Assembly: GCF_001443045.1 (NCBI RefSeq)
Contig: NZ_LKPJ01000007.1
Location: 48,859 to 112,858, forward strand
Source: Burkholderia ambifaria
Lineage (GTDB): Bacteria > Pseudomonadota > Gammaproteobacteria > Burkholderiales > Burkholderiaceae
Reading direction: 5' to 3'
DNA length: 64,000 bases
Shown: positions 18,634 through 27,292 of the stretch, piece after piece
How the letters are laid out: every line of letters starts with the position of its first letter
Position numbering within the stretch: position 1 is the stretch's first letter
The notes under the pieces: model-generated
Databases searched by the model: none
What the model was told of the DNA's origin: nothing
Seen by the model: the letters and a program-made list of their open reading frames with translations, nothing else
Program-made: the position numbers and the translations under genes

Positions 18634-19131
18634 ATGACTTCCGTCACCGTCATTCACGTGAACGGCCCGATCAACAGCGGCAAGACGACGATCGGTCGCG
18701 CACTCGCCCGCGTGCTGCCCGATGCCCGCTTCATCGACGGCGACGATCACGACGCGCCCGAAGACGCCCCGTTCGACGTGCAATGGACGATCGCGCTGGA
18801 GCGCCTCGTCATGCAGATCGCGAACGCGCGCGAGCGCTATCTGGTGATCGCCTATCCGATCGGCGCAGCGGAATTCGACCGACTGCGCGCGGCCTGCGAT
18901 GCGCGCGACGCGCGGCTGTTCGTCGCAACGCTCGCGCCGCCCGAAGCGGTCGCGGCGTCGGATCGCGGCACGCGCGCGCTGATGGACTGGGAGCGGCAAC
19001 GTGTCGCCGAGATGTACCGGGAAGGGTATGCGGCGCGCGCGTTCAGCGATTGCTTCGTCGATACGTCGAAGGCGTCGGCCGATGCGTGCGCGGCGGAAAT
19101 CGTACGCCGCGCGGCGCTTCCCTCACGTTGA
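18634..19131 (+). CDS. Small P-loop kinase-like protein
   Basis: Cytoplasmic protein of 165 residues with an N-terminal Walker A motif, NGPINSGKTTIGRAL (about residues 9-23), like adenylylsulfate, shikimate or chloramphenicol phosphotransferase-type small kinases. A Walker-B-like DGDDHD follows near residue 37, in the place where kinases of this fold hold their substrate-binding acid. The lid region may be WERQRVAEMYREGY. The acceptor substrate cannot be told. The ATG at 18634 is the start nearest the Walker A motif; a frame open from 18481 would add an unlikely basic leader. It follows argG on the same strand but is probably independent. Confidence 0.7.
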   Translation: MTSVTVIHVNGPINSGKTTIGRALARVLPDARFIDGDDHDAPEDAPFDVQWTIALERLVMQIANARERYLVIAYPIGAAEFDRLRAACDARDARLFVATLAPPEAVAASDRGTRALMDWERQRVAEMYREGYAARAFSDCFVDTSKASADACAAEIVRRAALPSR

Positions 19132-19158
19132 CACCGCGGCCTTGGCCGCGCGCCGCCT

Positions 19159-20469
19159 TCAATGATGCTGCCGCACCCCCGACACGACCTGCTCGCGCGC
19201 CCCCTTGCGGCTCAGCATCAGCGTGACGATCGCCGATACCGCGAGCGTGCCCGCCACCACGTACAGCCCGGCCGCATACCCGCCCGTCGCATGCTTGAGC
19301 CAGCCGATCGCGAACGGCCCGACGAAGCCGCCGAGGTTGCCGATCGAATTGATCATCGCGATCCCCGCGGCCGCGCCGGCGCCCGACAGGAATGCGCTCG
19401 GCATCGCCCATAGCGGCGCCTTCGCGGCACTGATCCCGATGTTGACGACGACCAGCGCGAGCACGGTCAGGAGCGCGGTGCTCGCCTGCCCCGCGAACAC
19501 GAAGCCGATGCAGGCCAGCACGCACGGAATCACGACGTGCCACGTGCGCTCGCCGGTGCGATCCGAATGCCGCGCCCAGACGATCATCGCGACGACCGCG
19601 GCGATGCTCGGGATGCCGGTCAGCAGGCCCGTCTGCAGCGCGCTGAAGCCGAACTGCCTGACCATCAGCGGCGCCCACAGGCCGAGCGTATAGAGCCCTG
19701 CCGACGTGCCGAAGTAGATCAGCGCGAGCGCCAGCACGCGCGGGTCGCGCAGCGCCTGCCACGCGCCCGCCGTATGCCCCGCATGCGTGTGCCGCGCGTC
19801 GGCCTCGGACTTCAGCTTCGCGATCAGCCAGTCGCGCTCGTCCGCCTTCAGCCACGCGGCCTTCGACGGCGCATCGGTCAGGCACTTCAGCACGACGAAG
19901 CCGAGCAGGACCGCGGGCAGCGCCTCGACGATATACAGCATTTGCCAGTCGGCAAGCCCGAACATCGGCGGCATCTGCATGATCGCGCCCGACAGCGGCG
20001 AGCCGATCGCCGTCGAGATCGGCGCGGCCGCCATGAACCACGCGGCGGCCACCGCCCGCTGCTTCGCGGGAAACCACAGGCTCAGGTACAGGATGATGCC
20101 GGGGAAGAATCCGGCTTCCGCCATGCCGAGCAGGAAGCGCAGCACGTAGAAGCTCGTCGGCCCGGCCGCGAACGCGGACGCCGCCGACACGATGCCCCAC
20201 GTGATCATCACGCGCGCGATCCAGATGCGGGCGCCGACACGATGGAGAATCAGGTTGCTCGGCACTTCAAACAGAAAGTAGCCGATGAAGAACAGGCCGC
20301 CGCCGAACCCGAACGCGGTCGGCGACAGGCCGATCGCCTTGTTCATCGTCATCGCCGCGAAGCCGACGTTGACGCGATCGAGAAAGCTGACGAAGTAAAG
20401 CAGCATCACAAACGGAATGATGCGCCACATCAGTTTCCGCGCGACGCGGGTTTCCAGATCCACTTGCAT
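19159..20469 (-). CDS. MFS transporter, anion:cation symporter (tartrate/phthalate type)
   Basis: Major facilitator of 436 residues with 12 transmembrane helices in the anion:cation symporter family (TtuB, GarP, phthalate permease). Typical segments are MWRIIPFVMLLYFVSFLDRVNVGFAA in helix 1 and FEVPSNLILHRVGARIWIARVMITWGI in the 2-3 loop region, then LLGMAEAGFFPGIILYLSLWFPAKQR. It moves a carboxylate with protons across the inner membrane. Next on the same strand upstream is a tartrate/D-malate dehydrogenase, and beyond it a divergent DmlR-like regulator, so the likely substrate is tartrate or malate. The Met at 20469 follows an AGGAG-type ribosome binding site. About 195 bases separate the two genes. 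Confidence 0.82.
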   Translation of the reverse strand: MQVDLETRVARKLMWRIIPFVMLLYFVSFLDRVNVGFAAMTMNKAIGLSPTAFGFGGGLFFIGYFLFEVPSNLILHRVGARIWIARVMITWGIVSAASAFAAGPTSFYVLRFLLGMAEAGFFPGIILYLSLWFPAKQRAVAAAWFMAAAPISTAIGSPLSGAIMQMPPMFGLADWQMLYIVEALPAVLLGFVVLKCLTDAPSKAAWLKADERDWLIAKLKSEADARHTHAGHTAGAWQALRDPRVLALALIYFGTSAGLYTLGLWAPLMVRQFGFSALQTGLLTGIPSIAAVVAMIVWARHSDRTGERTWHVVIPCVLACIGFVFAGQASTALLTVLALVVVNIGISAAKAPLWAMPSAFLSGAGAAAGIAMINSIGNLGGFVGPFAIGWLKHATGGYAAGLYVVAGTLAVSAIVTLMLSRKGAREQVVSGVRQHH

Positions 20470-20664
20470 GTGTCTCCTCCTTCGAGGTCGAGCCGTGCGC
20501 TGTCCGCGCGTGCCCGGTGGGTGTCGGCCGGCATCACGACGAAACGTGCGTGCCGGCGCCCGGCTCGCGTCGAACGCGCGAGTCGCGGGCGGGAAATGCC
20601 GAGGTGCGGTATATCGACGGTGAACGACTGCGCACGCGCGCGGCCGTCACCGCCCTCGTTGCCG

Positions 20665-21747
20665 TCAGGCCGCGACCGCCGCGTTCGCGACGCGTTCGCA
20701 GACGGCGGCCGTCACCTGCGCGGTCGTCGCGCTGCCGCCGAGGTCGCGCGTATGCAGCGACGGGTCGGCCGTGACGGCCTCGATCGCCTGCATCACGCGT
20801 GCGGCGGCGTCCGTCTCGCCGAGATGCTCGAGCAGCATCACGACCGACCAGAACGTGCCGACCGGATTCGCGAGGCCCTTGCCCATGATGTCGAACGCGG
20901 AGCCGTGGATCGGCTCGAACATCGACGGATAGCGGCGCTCGGGATCGATGTTGCCGGTCGGCGCGATGCCGAGGCTGCCGGCGAGCGCGGCGGCGAGATC
21001 GCTGAGGATGTCCGCATGCAGGTTGGTCGCGACGATCGTGTCGAGCGACGCCGGGCGGTTCACCATGCGCGCGGTCGCGGCATCGACGAGTTCCTTGTCC
21101 CAGGTGACGTCGGGGAATTCCTGCGCGACCTGCTTCGCGATCTCATCCCACATCACCATCGCGTGACGCTGCGCGTTGCTCTTCGTGATGACGGTCAGCA
21201 GCTTGCGCGGACGCGACTGCGCGAGCCGGAACGCGAAGCGCATGATGCGTTCGACGCCGGCACGCGTGAGGATCGACACGTCGGTCGCGGCCTCGATCGG
21301 ATGACCCTGGTGCACGCGGCCGCCGACGCCCGCGTATTCACCCTCCGAGTTCTCGCGCACGATCACCCAGTTCAGGTCGTCCGGCCCGCAGCGCTTCAGC
21401 GGCGCGTCGATGCCGGGCAGGATGCGCGTCGGGCGCACGTTAGCGTACTGGTCGAAGCCCTGGCAGATCTTCAGGCGCAAGCCCCACAGCGTCACGTGGT
21501 CGGGCACGTCGGGGTCGCCCGCCGAGCCGAACAGGATCGCGTCCTTGCCGCGCAGCGCGTCGAGGCCGTCGGCCGGCATCATCGCACCGTGCCGGCGGTA
21601 GTAATCGGCGCCCCAGTCGAAATCCTCGAACTCGAACGCGAAGCGGTCGCTGCCGCGGGCCAGCGCTTCCAGCACCTGCTTGGCCGCAGGCACCACTTCC
21701 TTGCCGATCCCGTCGCCGGGAATCGTTGCGATACGGTAGGTCTTCAT
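20665..21747 (-). CDS. Tartrate/D-malate dehydrogenase
   Basis: NAD-dependent beta-decarboxylating dehydrogenase of 360 residues, in the isocitrate/isopropylmalate family. Start at 21747: MKTYRIATIPGDGIGKEVVP. The subgroup is shown by GSAGDPDVPDHVTLWGLRLKICQGFDQYANVRP, which is found in tartrate dehydrogenase and DmlA rather than LeuB. Mg-binding acidic residues lie in TNLHADILSDLAAAL, and the nucleotide site in EPIHGSAFDIMGKGLANP. It would oxidise D-malate to pyruvate and CO2 or act on tartrate; enzymes of this group do both. The divergent DmlR-like regulator and the carboxylate transporter downstream form a compact uptake-and-oxidation unit. TtuC and DmlA cannot be told apart from sequence alone. 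Confidence 0.87.
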   Translation of the reverse strand: MKTYRIATIPGDGIGKEVVPAAKQVLEALARGSDRFAFEFEDFDWGADYYRRHGAMMPADGLDALRGKDAILFGSAGDPDVPDHVTLWGLRLKICQGFDQYANVRPTRILPGIDAPLKRCGPDDLNWVIVRENSEGEYAGVGGRVHQGHPIEAATDVSILTRAGVERIMRFAFRLAQSRPRKLLTVITKSNAQRHAMVMWDEIAKQVAQEFPDVTWDKELVDAATARMVNRPASLDTIVATNLHADILSDLAAALAGSLGIAPTGNIDPERRYPSMFEPIHGSAFDIMGKGLANPVGTFWSVVMLLEHLGETDAAARVMQAIEAVTADPSLHTRDLGGSATTAQVTAAVCERVANAAVAA

Positions 21748-21779
21748 GCGCACATCCTCGATTGATCGTAAGCGTGCAG

Positions 21780-21802
21780 GCACTTTACCGAACCAGAAGT
21801 GC
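21780..21802. promoter_or_regulatory. LysR-type operator candidate
   Basis: Inverted repeat GCACTT-N11-AAGTGC between the divergent dehydrogenase and DmlR-like genes. The 11-base spacer and location 33 bases upstream of the dehydrogenase start fit a recognition site of the LysR-family regulator encoded at 21844. Confidence 0.5.
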
Positions 21803-21843
21803 GGGAACCGGTGCTAGACTCAAAGCATCTTTAACTTCAGTTC

Positions 21844-22764
21844 ATGAATCTCGTCATGGCGGATCCCGTCCAGCCGGCCGATCTCGGCTTCTTCTCGACG
21901 CTGGCCGCATCCGGCAGCCTGAGCGCGGCCGCGCGCGAACTCGGGCTGACCGCGGCGGCCGTCAGCAAGCGGCTCACGCAGATGGAGCGCCGCGCGGGCG
22001 TGACGCTCGTCAACCGCACGACGCGGCGCATGATGCTGACGCCCGAGGGCGACGTGTATCTCGACTACGCGCGCCGGATCCTCGATCAGATGGACGAGCT
22101 GGGCGAACTGCTCGGCAGCGCCAAGCAGCGGCCGAAGGGACTGCTGCGCGTGAACGCGACGCTCGGCTTCGGGCGCAGCCACGTCGGCCCGGCGATCTCG
22201 CGCTTTGTCGCGCGCTATCCGGAAGTGTCGGTGCAGTTGCAGCTGTCGGTGATGCCGCCGCCGCTCACCGACGACGCGTTCGACGTGTGCGTCCGCTTCG
22301 GCGAGCCGCCCGACACGCGCGTGGTCGCGCGGCGGCTCGCAGCGAACCGCCGGCTGCTGTGCGCGGCGCCCGCCTATCTCGCGCGGCACGGGACGCCCGG
22401 CACGCCGCACGAGCTGACGCGGCACAACTGCATCGGCATTCGCCAGGGCGACGAAGGCTACGGGATCTGGCGGCTGACGAGCGGACGCGGCGCGACGCGC
22501 AACACGGAAGCCGTGCGGATCAACGGCAATCTCACGACGAACGACGGCGAGATCGCGGTGAAGTGGGCGCTCGACGGGCACGGGATCCTGATGCGTGCCG
22601 AGTGGGATATCCGCGACTACCTGGCCGACGGGCGCCTCGTCGTCGTGCTGCCCGACTACGAGACGCCGAGCGCGGATATCTACGCGGTGTATGCGCAGCG
22701 GCATCAGATGTCCGCGCGCATACGTGCGTTCGTGGATTTTCTGGCGGGGGAACTGGGCGGGTGA
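21844..22764 (+). CDS. LysR-family regulator, DmlR-like
   Basis: LysR-type regulator of 306 residues. Winged helix at residues 10-70: FFSTLAASGSLSAAARELGLTAAAVSKRLTQMERRAGVTLVNRTTRRM. This A-A-V-S-K-R form and the later segments RPKGLLRVNATLGFGR and DVCVRFGEPPDTRVVARRL are typical of the DmlR group, whose founder activates the D-malate dehydrogenase gene in E. coli. It starts 96 bases from the divergent dehydrogenase gene, and an inverted repeat lies in between. It therefore probably activates the dehydrogenase and the transporter in response to D-malate or tartrate. Met at 21856 is an alternative start. Confidence 0.85.
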   Translation: MNLVMADPVQPADLGFFSTLAASGSLSAAARELGLTAAAVSKRLTQMERRAGVTLVNRTTRRMMLTPEGDVYLDYARRILDQMDELGELLGSAKQRPKGLLRVNATLGFGRSHVGPAISRFVARYPEVSVQLQLSVMPPPLTDDAFDVCVRFGEPPDTRVVARRLAANRRLLCAAPAYLARHGTPGTPHELTRHNCIGIRQGDEGYGIWRLTSGRGATRNTEAVRINGNLTTNDGEIAVKWALDGHGILMRAEWDIRDYLADGRLVVVLPDYETPSADIYAVYAQRHQMSARIRAFVDFLAGELGG

Positions 22765-23080
22765 CGCGGTGTGGGCGGATGAGCCCCAATGCGTACTGCA
22801 GGGCGAAGTGACACGGCGCGTCCCGTGCAAACCGCGTCCGGCACTGAATCGGCCGATCGGCACAATGCCAATATTTCGGCGATTTTTCACAAAGAACGCC
22901 AGAATATTTGCATTTTCTCCCGTACCACGGGCCGGACGGCGTGCCCGTGCGGCCTTTCGTGCTTATACCAGAACGGCCCCGGCGCGGCTGCGCGGATCCC
23001 GGCCGGCGTCGGCGGCCGCGCGCCGAACCGAATACAATGCGTCGATCCCCCGCCGCCGCGCCAATCTTGCCGGAGCCGCC
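22765..23080. other. Intergenic region upstream of the LysE-type gene
   Basis: This 316-base gap separates two same-strand genes. A short AT-rich stretch (about 22870-22920) is a plausible promoter region for the LysE-type exporter. No gene or palindromic site stood out. Confidence 0.4.
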
Positions 23081-23707
23081 ATGTTCGACCTGACCACGCT
23101 GACCACCTTCACCGCCGTCGTTCTAGGCCTGTTCCTGATCCCCGGCCCCGCCGTGCTCCTCGTGCTGAGCCGCACCGTGCAGGGCGGCCGCAAGACCGGC
23201 ATCCTGACCGGGCTCGGCGTCGCGAGCGGCGATTTCGTGCATACGCTGTTCGCAGCAGTCGGGCTGTCGGCGCTGCTGATGACGTCGGCGCTCGCGTTCA
23301 ACGTCGTGAAGCTGGTCGGCGCCGCCTATCTGATCTACCTTGGCGTGCGCGCGCTGCTCGACAGGCCGTCCGATCCGTCGCTGCCGAAGGTGTCGGCCGT
23401 CACGCCGCTGAAGGCGTACCTGCAGGCGATTCCCGCCGAAGTGCTGAACCCGAAGACCGCGCTGTTCTTCCTCGCGTTCATGCCGCAGTTCGTGCATCCG
23501 GAACGCGGCTCGACATTCGTGCAGTTCGCGGTGCTCGGGCTGATCTTCGTCGTGCTCAGCTCGCTCTACACGACGCTGATCGCATGCTCGATCCGCCCGC
23601 TCGGCCGCCTCGTGAAGCGGCTTGCATGGCTCACGCGCTGGCAGGGGAAGATCATCGGCTCGATCTTCATCGCGCTCGGGCTGCGCGTCGCGGTGCAACA
23701 GCGCTGA
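23081..23707 (+). CDS. LysE/RhtB-family amino acid exporter
   Basis: Inner-membrane exporter of 208 residues, the standard RhtB length. The start at 23081 (MFDLTTLTTFTAVVLGLFLIPGPAVLLVLSRT) begins the first helix; a frame extended upstream is not supported. The family motif IPGPAVLLVLSRTVQGGRKTG with GLGVASGDFVHTLFAAVG is clear, and NPKTALFFLAFMPQFV is the second signature. Members export leucine, threonine, homoserine or other neutral amino acids by proton exchange. No linked regulator is present, so the substrate cannot be named. Confidence 0.87.
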   Translation: MFDLTTLTTFTAVVLGLFLIPGPAVLLVLSRTVQGGRKTGILTGLGVASGDFVHTLFAAVGLSALLMTSALAFNVVKLVGAAYLIYLGVRALLDRPSDPSLPKVSAVTPLKAYLQAIPAEVLNPKTALFFLAFMPQFVHPERGSTFVQFAVLGLIFVVLSSLYTTLIACSIRPLGRLVKRLAWLTRWQGKIIGSIFIALGLRVAVQQR

Positions 23708-23929
23708 CGCGCGCGTTTCGCATGACGTCCGGCGCCGCGCCAGCCGGAAAAATCCTCCATGCCGACCCGCACGCGCGCGTGGCGGCGGCCGGTTTCCCGT
23801 CGGTCGACTGGTACGTCGACCGGCGAGTCGCGCCGTTCGACGACGCATTCAGTGCCGAGATCATCGCGATCCGCCGCGCGTGAGCGGTTGAATGCCGTGC
23901 CGCGCGACTACCTCGCGCCGCAGCGCCTG
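23708..23929. other. Short region with no supported gene
   Basis: Between the LysE-type gene and the rtcR remnant. A 53-codon frame from 23722 to 23883 begins with ATG but has no ribosome binding site and no family I recognise; I leave it uncalled. Confidence 0.35.
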
Positions 23930-24125
23930 CCGCCCCCTCCCAATCGAGCCCGAAGCGCGCCAGATACTTGCGTAGCCGGTCCGCATCGTTCGGCTGCTTC
24001 TTGTTCTGCCGCGATACCTCGAACAGCGTGCGGCCGGCCTCCGACACACTCGCCGACACGCGGCACACGTCGAGCACGCGCTCGAGCTGCGCGCGGTCGA
24101 ACAGGTCGAGGTCCGCCGCCCGCGT
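23930..24125 (-). pseudogene. rtcR: Remnant of rtcR, C-terminal end only
   Basis: Read on the minus strand, this stretch encodes ADLDLFDRAQLERVLDVCR, then SASVSEAGRTLFEVSR, then NDADRLRKYLARFGLDWEG, the C-terminal end of RtcR, the sigma-54 activator of the RNA-repair genes rtcBA. The whole N-terminal CARF-like and AAA+ part (about 450 residues) is absent, and the frame runs past the usual stop. In intact loci rtcR is divergent from the rtcB operon; here the remnant keeps that orientation, just left of rtcB. The fragment cannot act as an activator. See the finding on a single deletion spanning the former promoter. Confidence 0.75.
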
Positions 24126-24245
24126 ACCGAACACCGCGTCGACGCATCCGCCCGACGTACCCTCGCCGCCCGGCGGTCCTTGAAGAAAAGGACAAGAATA
24201 TGTGGAAGCGTCATGTGGTGAAAAAGAACGAACACGCGCGGCTGA

Positions 24246-24338
24246 TTCGAGCGCGTCGCGGAACGGATCGACCGCATCTCGGTGTTCGGCGGCCTCGACC
24301 CGGTGCTGAACGGACTCGTCAGCATCAAGGGCGCCTGA
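24246..24338 (+). pseudogene. C-terminal scrap of a deleted gene upstream of rtcB
   Basis: A 30-codon open stretch, directly after an in-frame stop and itself ending at TGA (24336-24338), reads ERVAERIDRISVFGGLDPV then LNGLVSIKGA. It looks like a natural protein C-terminus without its body. In several rtcB operons a slipin (SPFH) gene lies just before rtcB, so this may be its tail; I cannot confirm that family from the scrap. Confidence 0.35.
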
Positions 24339-24407
24339 TGCATGCATGACATGACCCGGCGCGGCGCACGCGTGCCGCGCCGGACGAATGAACGAATGGT
24401 GAAGCAA

Positions 24408-25631
24408 ATGAGCAACGATGATTTTCAGGTAATGGAACTGGCGAACGGCAAGCCGGTGAAGATGTGGACCCAGGGCGTCGCGGTCGAGGACGACGCGCGC
24501 ACGCAGTTGCGCAACACCGCGCAGATGCCGTTCATCTTCAGGCACGTCGCGGTGATGCCGGACGTCCACCTCGGCAAGGGCTCGACGATCGGCAGCGTGA
24601 TCCCGACGAAGGGCGCGATCATCCCGGCCGCGGTCGGCGTCGACATCGGCTGCGGGATGATGGCCGCGCGCACGACGCTCACGGCAGCGGACCTGCCGGA
24701 CTCGCTCGGCGGGCTGCGCGGCGCGATCGAACGCGCGGTGCCGCACGGCCGCGTGCCGGGCCGCCGCGATCCGGGCGCATGGGGCGATCGCGCGCCGGCC
24801 GCCGTGACCGAGTCGTGGAAGTCGCTGCTGCCGGGTTTTCAGCGAATCGTCGACAAGTATCCGAAGCTGGAAAAGACGAACCACTACGCGCATCTGGGCA
24901 CGCTCGGCACGGGCAACCACTTCATCGAGGTGTGCATCGACGAAGCGGGCCACGTGTGGTTCATGCTGCACAGCGGCTCGCGTGGCGTCGGCAACGCGAT
25001 CGGCAGCCTGTTCATCGAACTCGCGCAGGCCGACATGCGGCAGCACATCGCGAACCTGCCGGATCGCAACCTGGCGTACTTCACCGAGGGCAGCCGGCAC
25101 TTCGACGATTACGTCGAAGCGGTCGGCTGGGCGCAGGACTACGCGCGCCGCAACCGGCAGGCCATGATGGACGCGGTGATCGGCGCGGCGCGCGGCGTGA
25201 TCGCGAAGCCGTTTTCGGTCGACGAGCACGCGGTGAACTGCCACCACAACTACGTGCAGCGCGAACGCCACTTCGGCGAGGACGTGCTCGTGACTCGCAA
25301 GGGCGCGGTGTCCGCGCAGAAGGGGCAGCTCGGGATCATTCCGGGCTCGATGGGCGCGAAGAGCTTCATCGTGCGCGGGCTCGGCAATCCGGAGAGCTTC
25401 TGCTCGTGCAGCCACGGCGCCGGCCGCTCGATGAGCCGGACCGAGGCGAAGCGCCGCTTCACGGTCGACGACCAGGTGAGCGCGACGCGCGGCATCGAAT
25501 GCCGGAAAGACGCGGGCGTCGTCGATGAAATCCCGATGGCCTACAAGGACATCGATGCGGTGATGGCGGCACAGCGCAGCCTCGTCGAAGTGGTCCACAC
25601 GCTGCGTCAGGTGGTGTGCGTGAAAGGATAG
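24408..25631 (+). CDS. rtcB: RNA-splicing ligase RtcB
   Basis: GTP- and Mn-dependent RNA ligase that joins 2',3'-cyclic phosphate or 3'-phosphate ends to 5'-OH ends, for tRNA and rRNA repair. 407 residues, the length of the E. coli enzyme. All main motifs are intact: MPDVHLGKGSTIGSV, VGVDIGCGM (metal-binding Asp and Cys), GTGNHFIEV, LHSGSRGVGN, NCHHNY, PGSMG, and the guanylylation site SHGAGRSMSR. The start at 24408 (MSNDDFQVMELANGKPVKMW) matches the family; upstream Mets at 24342 and 24396 are less likely. The coding frame is intact although its regulator rtcR is reduced to a fragment and no rtcA (RNA cyclase) is present. How it is now transcribed is unclear. Confidence 0.95.
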   Translation: MSNDDFQVMELANGKPVKMWTQGVAVEDDARTQLRNTAQMPFIFRHVAVMPDVHLGKGSTIGSVIPTKGAIIPAAVGVDIGCGMMAARTTLTAADLPDSLGGLRGAIERAVPHGRVPGRRDPGAWGDRAPAAVTESWKSLLPGFQRIVDKYPKLEKTNHYAHLGTLGTGNHFIEVCIDEAGHVWFMLHSGSRGVGNAIGSLFIELAQADMRQHIANLPDRNLAYFTEGSRHFDDYVEAVGWAQDYARRNRQAMMDAVIGAARGVIAKPFSVDEHAVNCHHNYVQRERHFGEDVLVTRKGAVSAQKGQLGIIPGSMGAKSFIVRGLGNPESFCSCSHGAGRSMSRTEAKRRFTVDDQVSATRGIECRKDAGVVDEIPMAYKDIDAVMAAQRSLVEVVHTLRQVVCVKG

Positions 25632-25861
25632 CGGGCGTCACGCAGTCGAATCATCGATACCCGCCGACACGCCAACGGCGCGATGCCCTCATGCATCGCG
25701 TCGTTTCCGTATCGGCCTGCATTCGACCATCGTCACACGAATCGTCACCGCAGCGGCGGTATACTCGATGCCGTCCGGCCGCGCGATCCGCATCGCGCGC
25801 TTACGATGCGCTTGCAGCCGGACATCCGCCCTTCGCCCCGTCATTGCCGATACGAACCGTC

Positions 25862-27016
25862 ATGTTTCGTCATCTCCCGCTTGCTGTCGCCCTCACCCTG
25901 CTCACCACGTCGCTCTCCGCCGCCGCACGCGATCCCGCGCAGCATTCGGTCGCGCGCGACTTCAAGAACTGGTCGGTCGTTTGCGACAACGCGAACCGCT
26001 GCGTCGCCGAAGGCGGCAACGACGACATCGACGACACGCGCACCAGCATGATCGTGCGGCTCACGCGCGACGCGGGCCCCGATGCGCGGCCGTCGCTGGA
26101 AATCTTCGCATCGGCACCGCTCGACCTGCGCACCGCGCGCGCGGACGGCCAGCCGTTCGACGCGGTGCCGGCCGAGTGGCACGCCGTCGCCGGGGCCGGC
26201 GACGAAGACGACGACGTCTATCCATTCCGCATCCGCACCACCGACCCGACGACCGTCGATACGTGGCTGACCCTGTCGCACAACGCGCGGATGGTCAGCT
26301 TCGGCGACCCGGCCGCCGCGCAGACACCGCGCGTCTCGTTGTCGGGCCTCAATGCCGCGCTGCTGCTGATCGACGATACGCAGGGCCGCATCGGCACGGT
26401 CACCGCGCTGCTGCGCAAGGGCACGCGGCCCGCGTCGTCGGTGCCCGCCGCGCCGGCGTTGCCGCCCGCGCCCGTTCCCGCACCGCGTGTGGCCGACCTC
26501 ACGCCAGCCGAACAACGTCCGCTCGTCGGCGCGGTGTTCGACAGATTCGAAGGAAACGTGAAGCGTTGCGCGACCGATGCCGGCGACGAAATGTCGGCAC
26601 ACGATCGCCGCAAGACGGCGTCGGCCATCGCGATCTCGGCCACCGACGCGATCGTGTCGATCCCGTGCCAGACGAGCAGCGCATACAACCATACGGATCT
26701 CTGGTATTGCGTGCATCGCACCGCGCCGTACGCGCCGACGCCGCTGAATTTCGGCGAGCACGCGAGCGCGGGGCTCGATCCGGCATCGTTCGCGAACCAG
26801 CTGACCGAGGCAAGCTACGATCCCGCGCATGCGATGCTGTCGAGCCTCGACCGCGTGCGCGGCGCCGGCGATTGCGGGTCGAGCGCGTCGTGGGTGTTCG
26901 ACGGCCGGCGCTTCGTGCTGAACGACGTCGCGATGCACGGCGCCTGCAACGGGCTGTTCCAGGATCAATGGCCGAGGCTGTATCGCACGGCCGGTTCGAC
27001 CGACAACCCGCGCTGA
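25862..27016 (+). CDS. DUF1176-family exported protein
   Basis: Exported protein of 384 residues. The start at 25862 (MFRHLPLAVALTLLTTSLSA) gives a Sec signal peptide cut near SAAA-RD. KNWSVVCDNANRCVAEG near the mature N-terminus is the DUF1176 hallmark, a paired-Cys segment related to invasion-associated IalB proteins. Eight mature Cys residues include C-T-S-S/Y-C pairs that suggest disulfides in the periplasm. A Pro/Ala-rich linker (about 198-215) divides two domains. Function unknown; envelope or secreted role inferred. The gene is single, and a hairpin with a T run lies 230 bases downstream. Confidence 0.75.
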   Translation: MFRHLPLAVALTLLTTSLSAAARDPAQHSVARDFKNWSVVCDNANRCVAEGGNDDIDDTRTSMIVRLTRDAGPDARPSLEIFASAPLDLRTARADGQPFDAVPAEWHAVAGAGDEDDDVYPFRIRTTDPTTVDTWLTLSHNARMVSFGDPAAAQTPRVSLSGLNAALLLIDDTQGRIGTVTALLRKGTRPASSVPAAPALPPAPVPAPRVADLTPAEQRPLVGAVFDRFEGNVKRCATDAGDEMSAHDRRKTASAIAISATDAIVSIPCQTSSAYNHTDLWYCVHRTAPYAPTPLNFGEHASAGLDPASFANQLTEASYDPAHAMLSSLDRVRGAGDCGSSASWVFDGRRFVLNDVAMHGACNGLFQDQWPRLYRTAGSTDNPR

Positions 27017-27245
27017 CGCGCGCCGGGCCCGAAAGCCTCGAGCGTCATCCGGCACTTCACCGGCGGCATCGAAGCGCGCGAAGTGCCCAAAACACCGTTC
27101 GCGACCGGCCCGCCGCTGCATGACAAAAGTTTCATGTTTCAATCAGCTGCGCGACGGGTCACTTCGATACGATCGACAACGTGACGGGCAATGCCCGTTA
27201 CCACCCACGCAAGCGATTCGTTGCCGCACGGCACGAACACGCGTT

Positions 27246-27279
27246 AGGCCCGGACACGTGAAGTGCCGGGCCTTTTTTT
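27246..27279 (+). terminator. Intrinsic terminator
   Basis: AGGCCCGG, a 12-base loop, CCGGGCCT and six further T: an 8-bp perfect stem ending in a T tract. It reads on the plus strand, 230 bases past the DUF1176 gene. A smaller perfect hairpin, ACGGGCA-A-TGCCCGT (27184-27198), lies just before it. Confidence 0.8.
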
Positions 27280-27292
27280 GCGCCCACGGCAT

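Noticed and set aside
23722..23883. Possible 53-codon gene after the LysE-type gene
   Set aside because: No ribosome binding site, no recognised family, and it lies next to decayed sequence.
24342..24407. Upstream extension of rtcB from the ATG at 24342
   Set aside because: The extra 22 residues are Arg-rich and not in the family; the Met at 24408 begins the known N-terminus.
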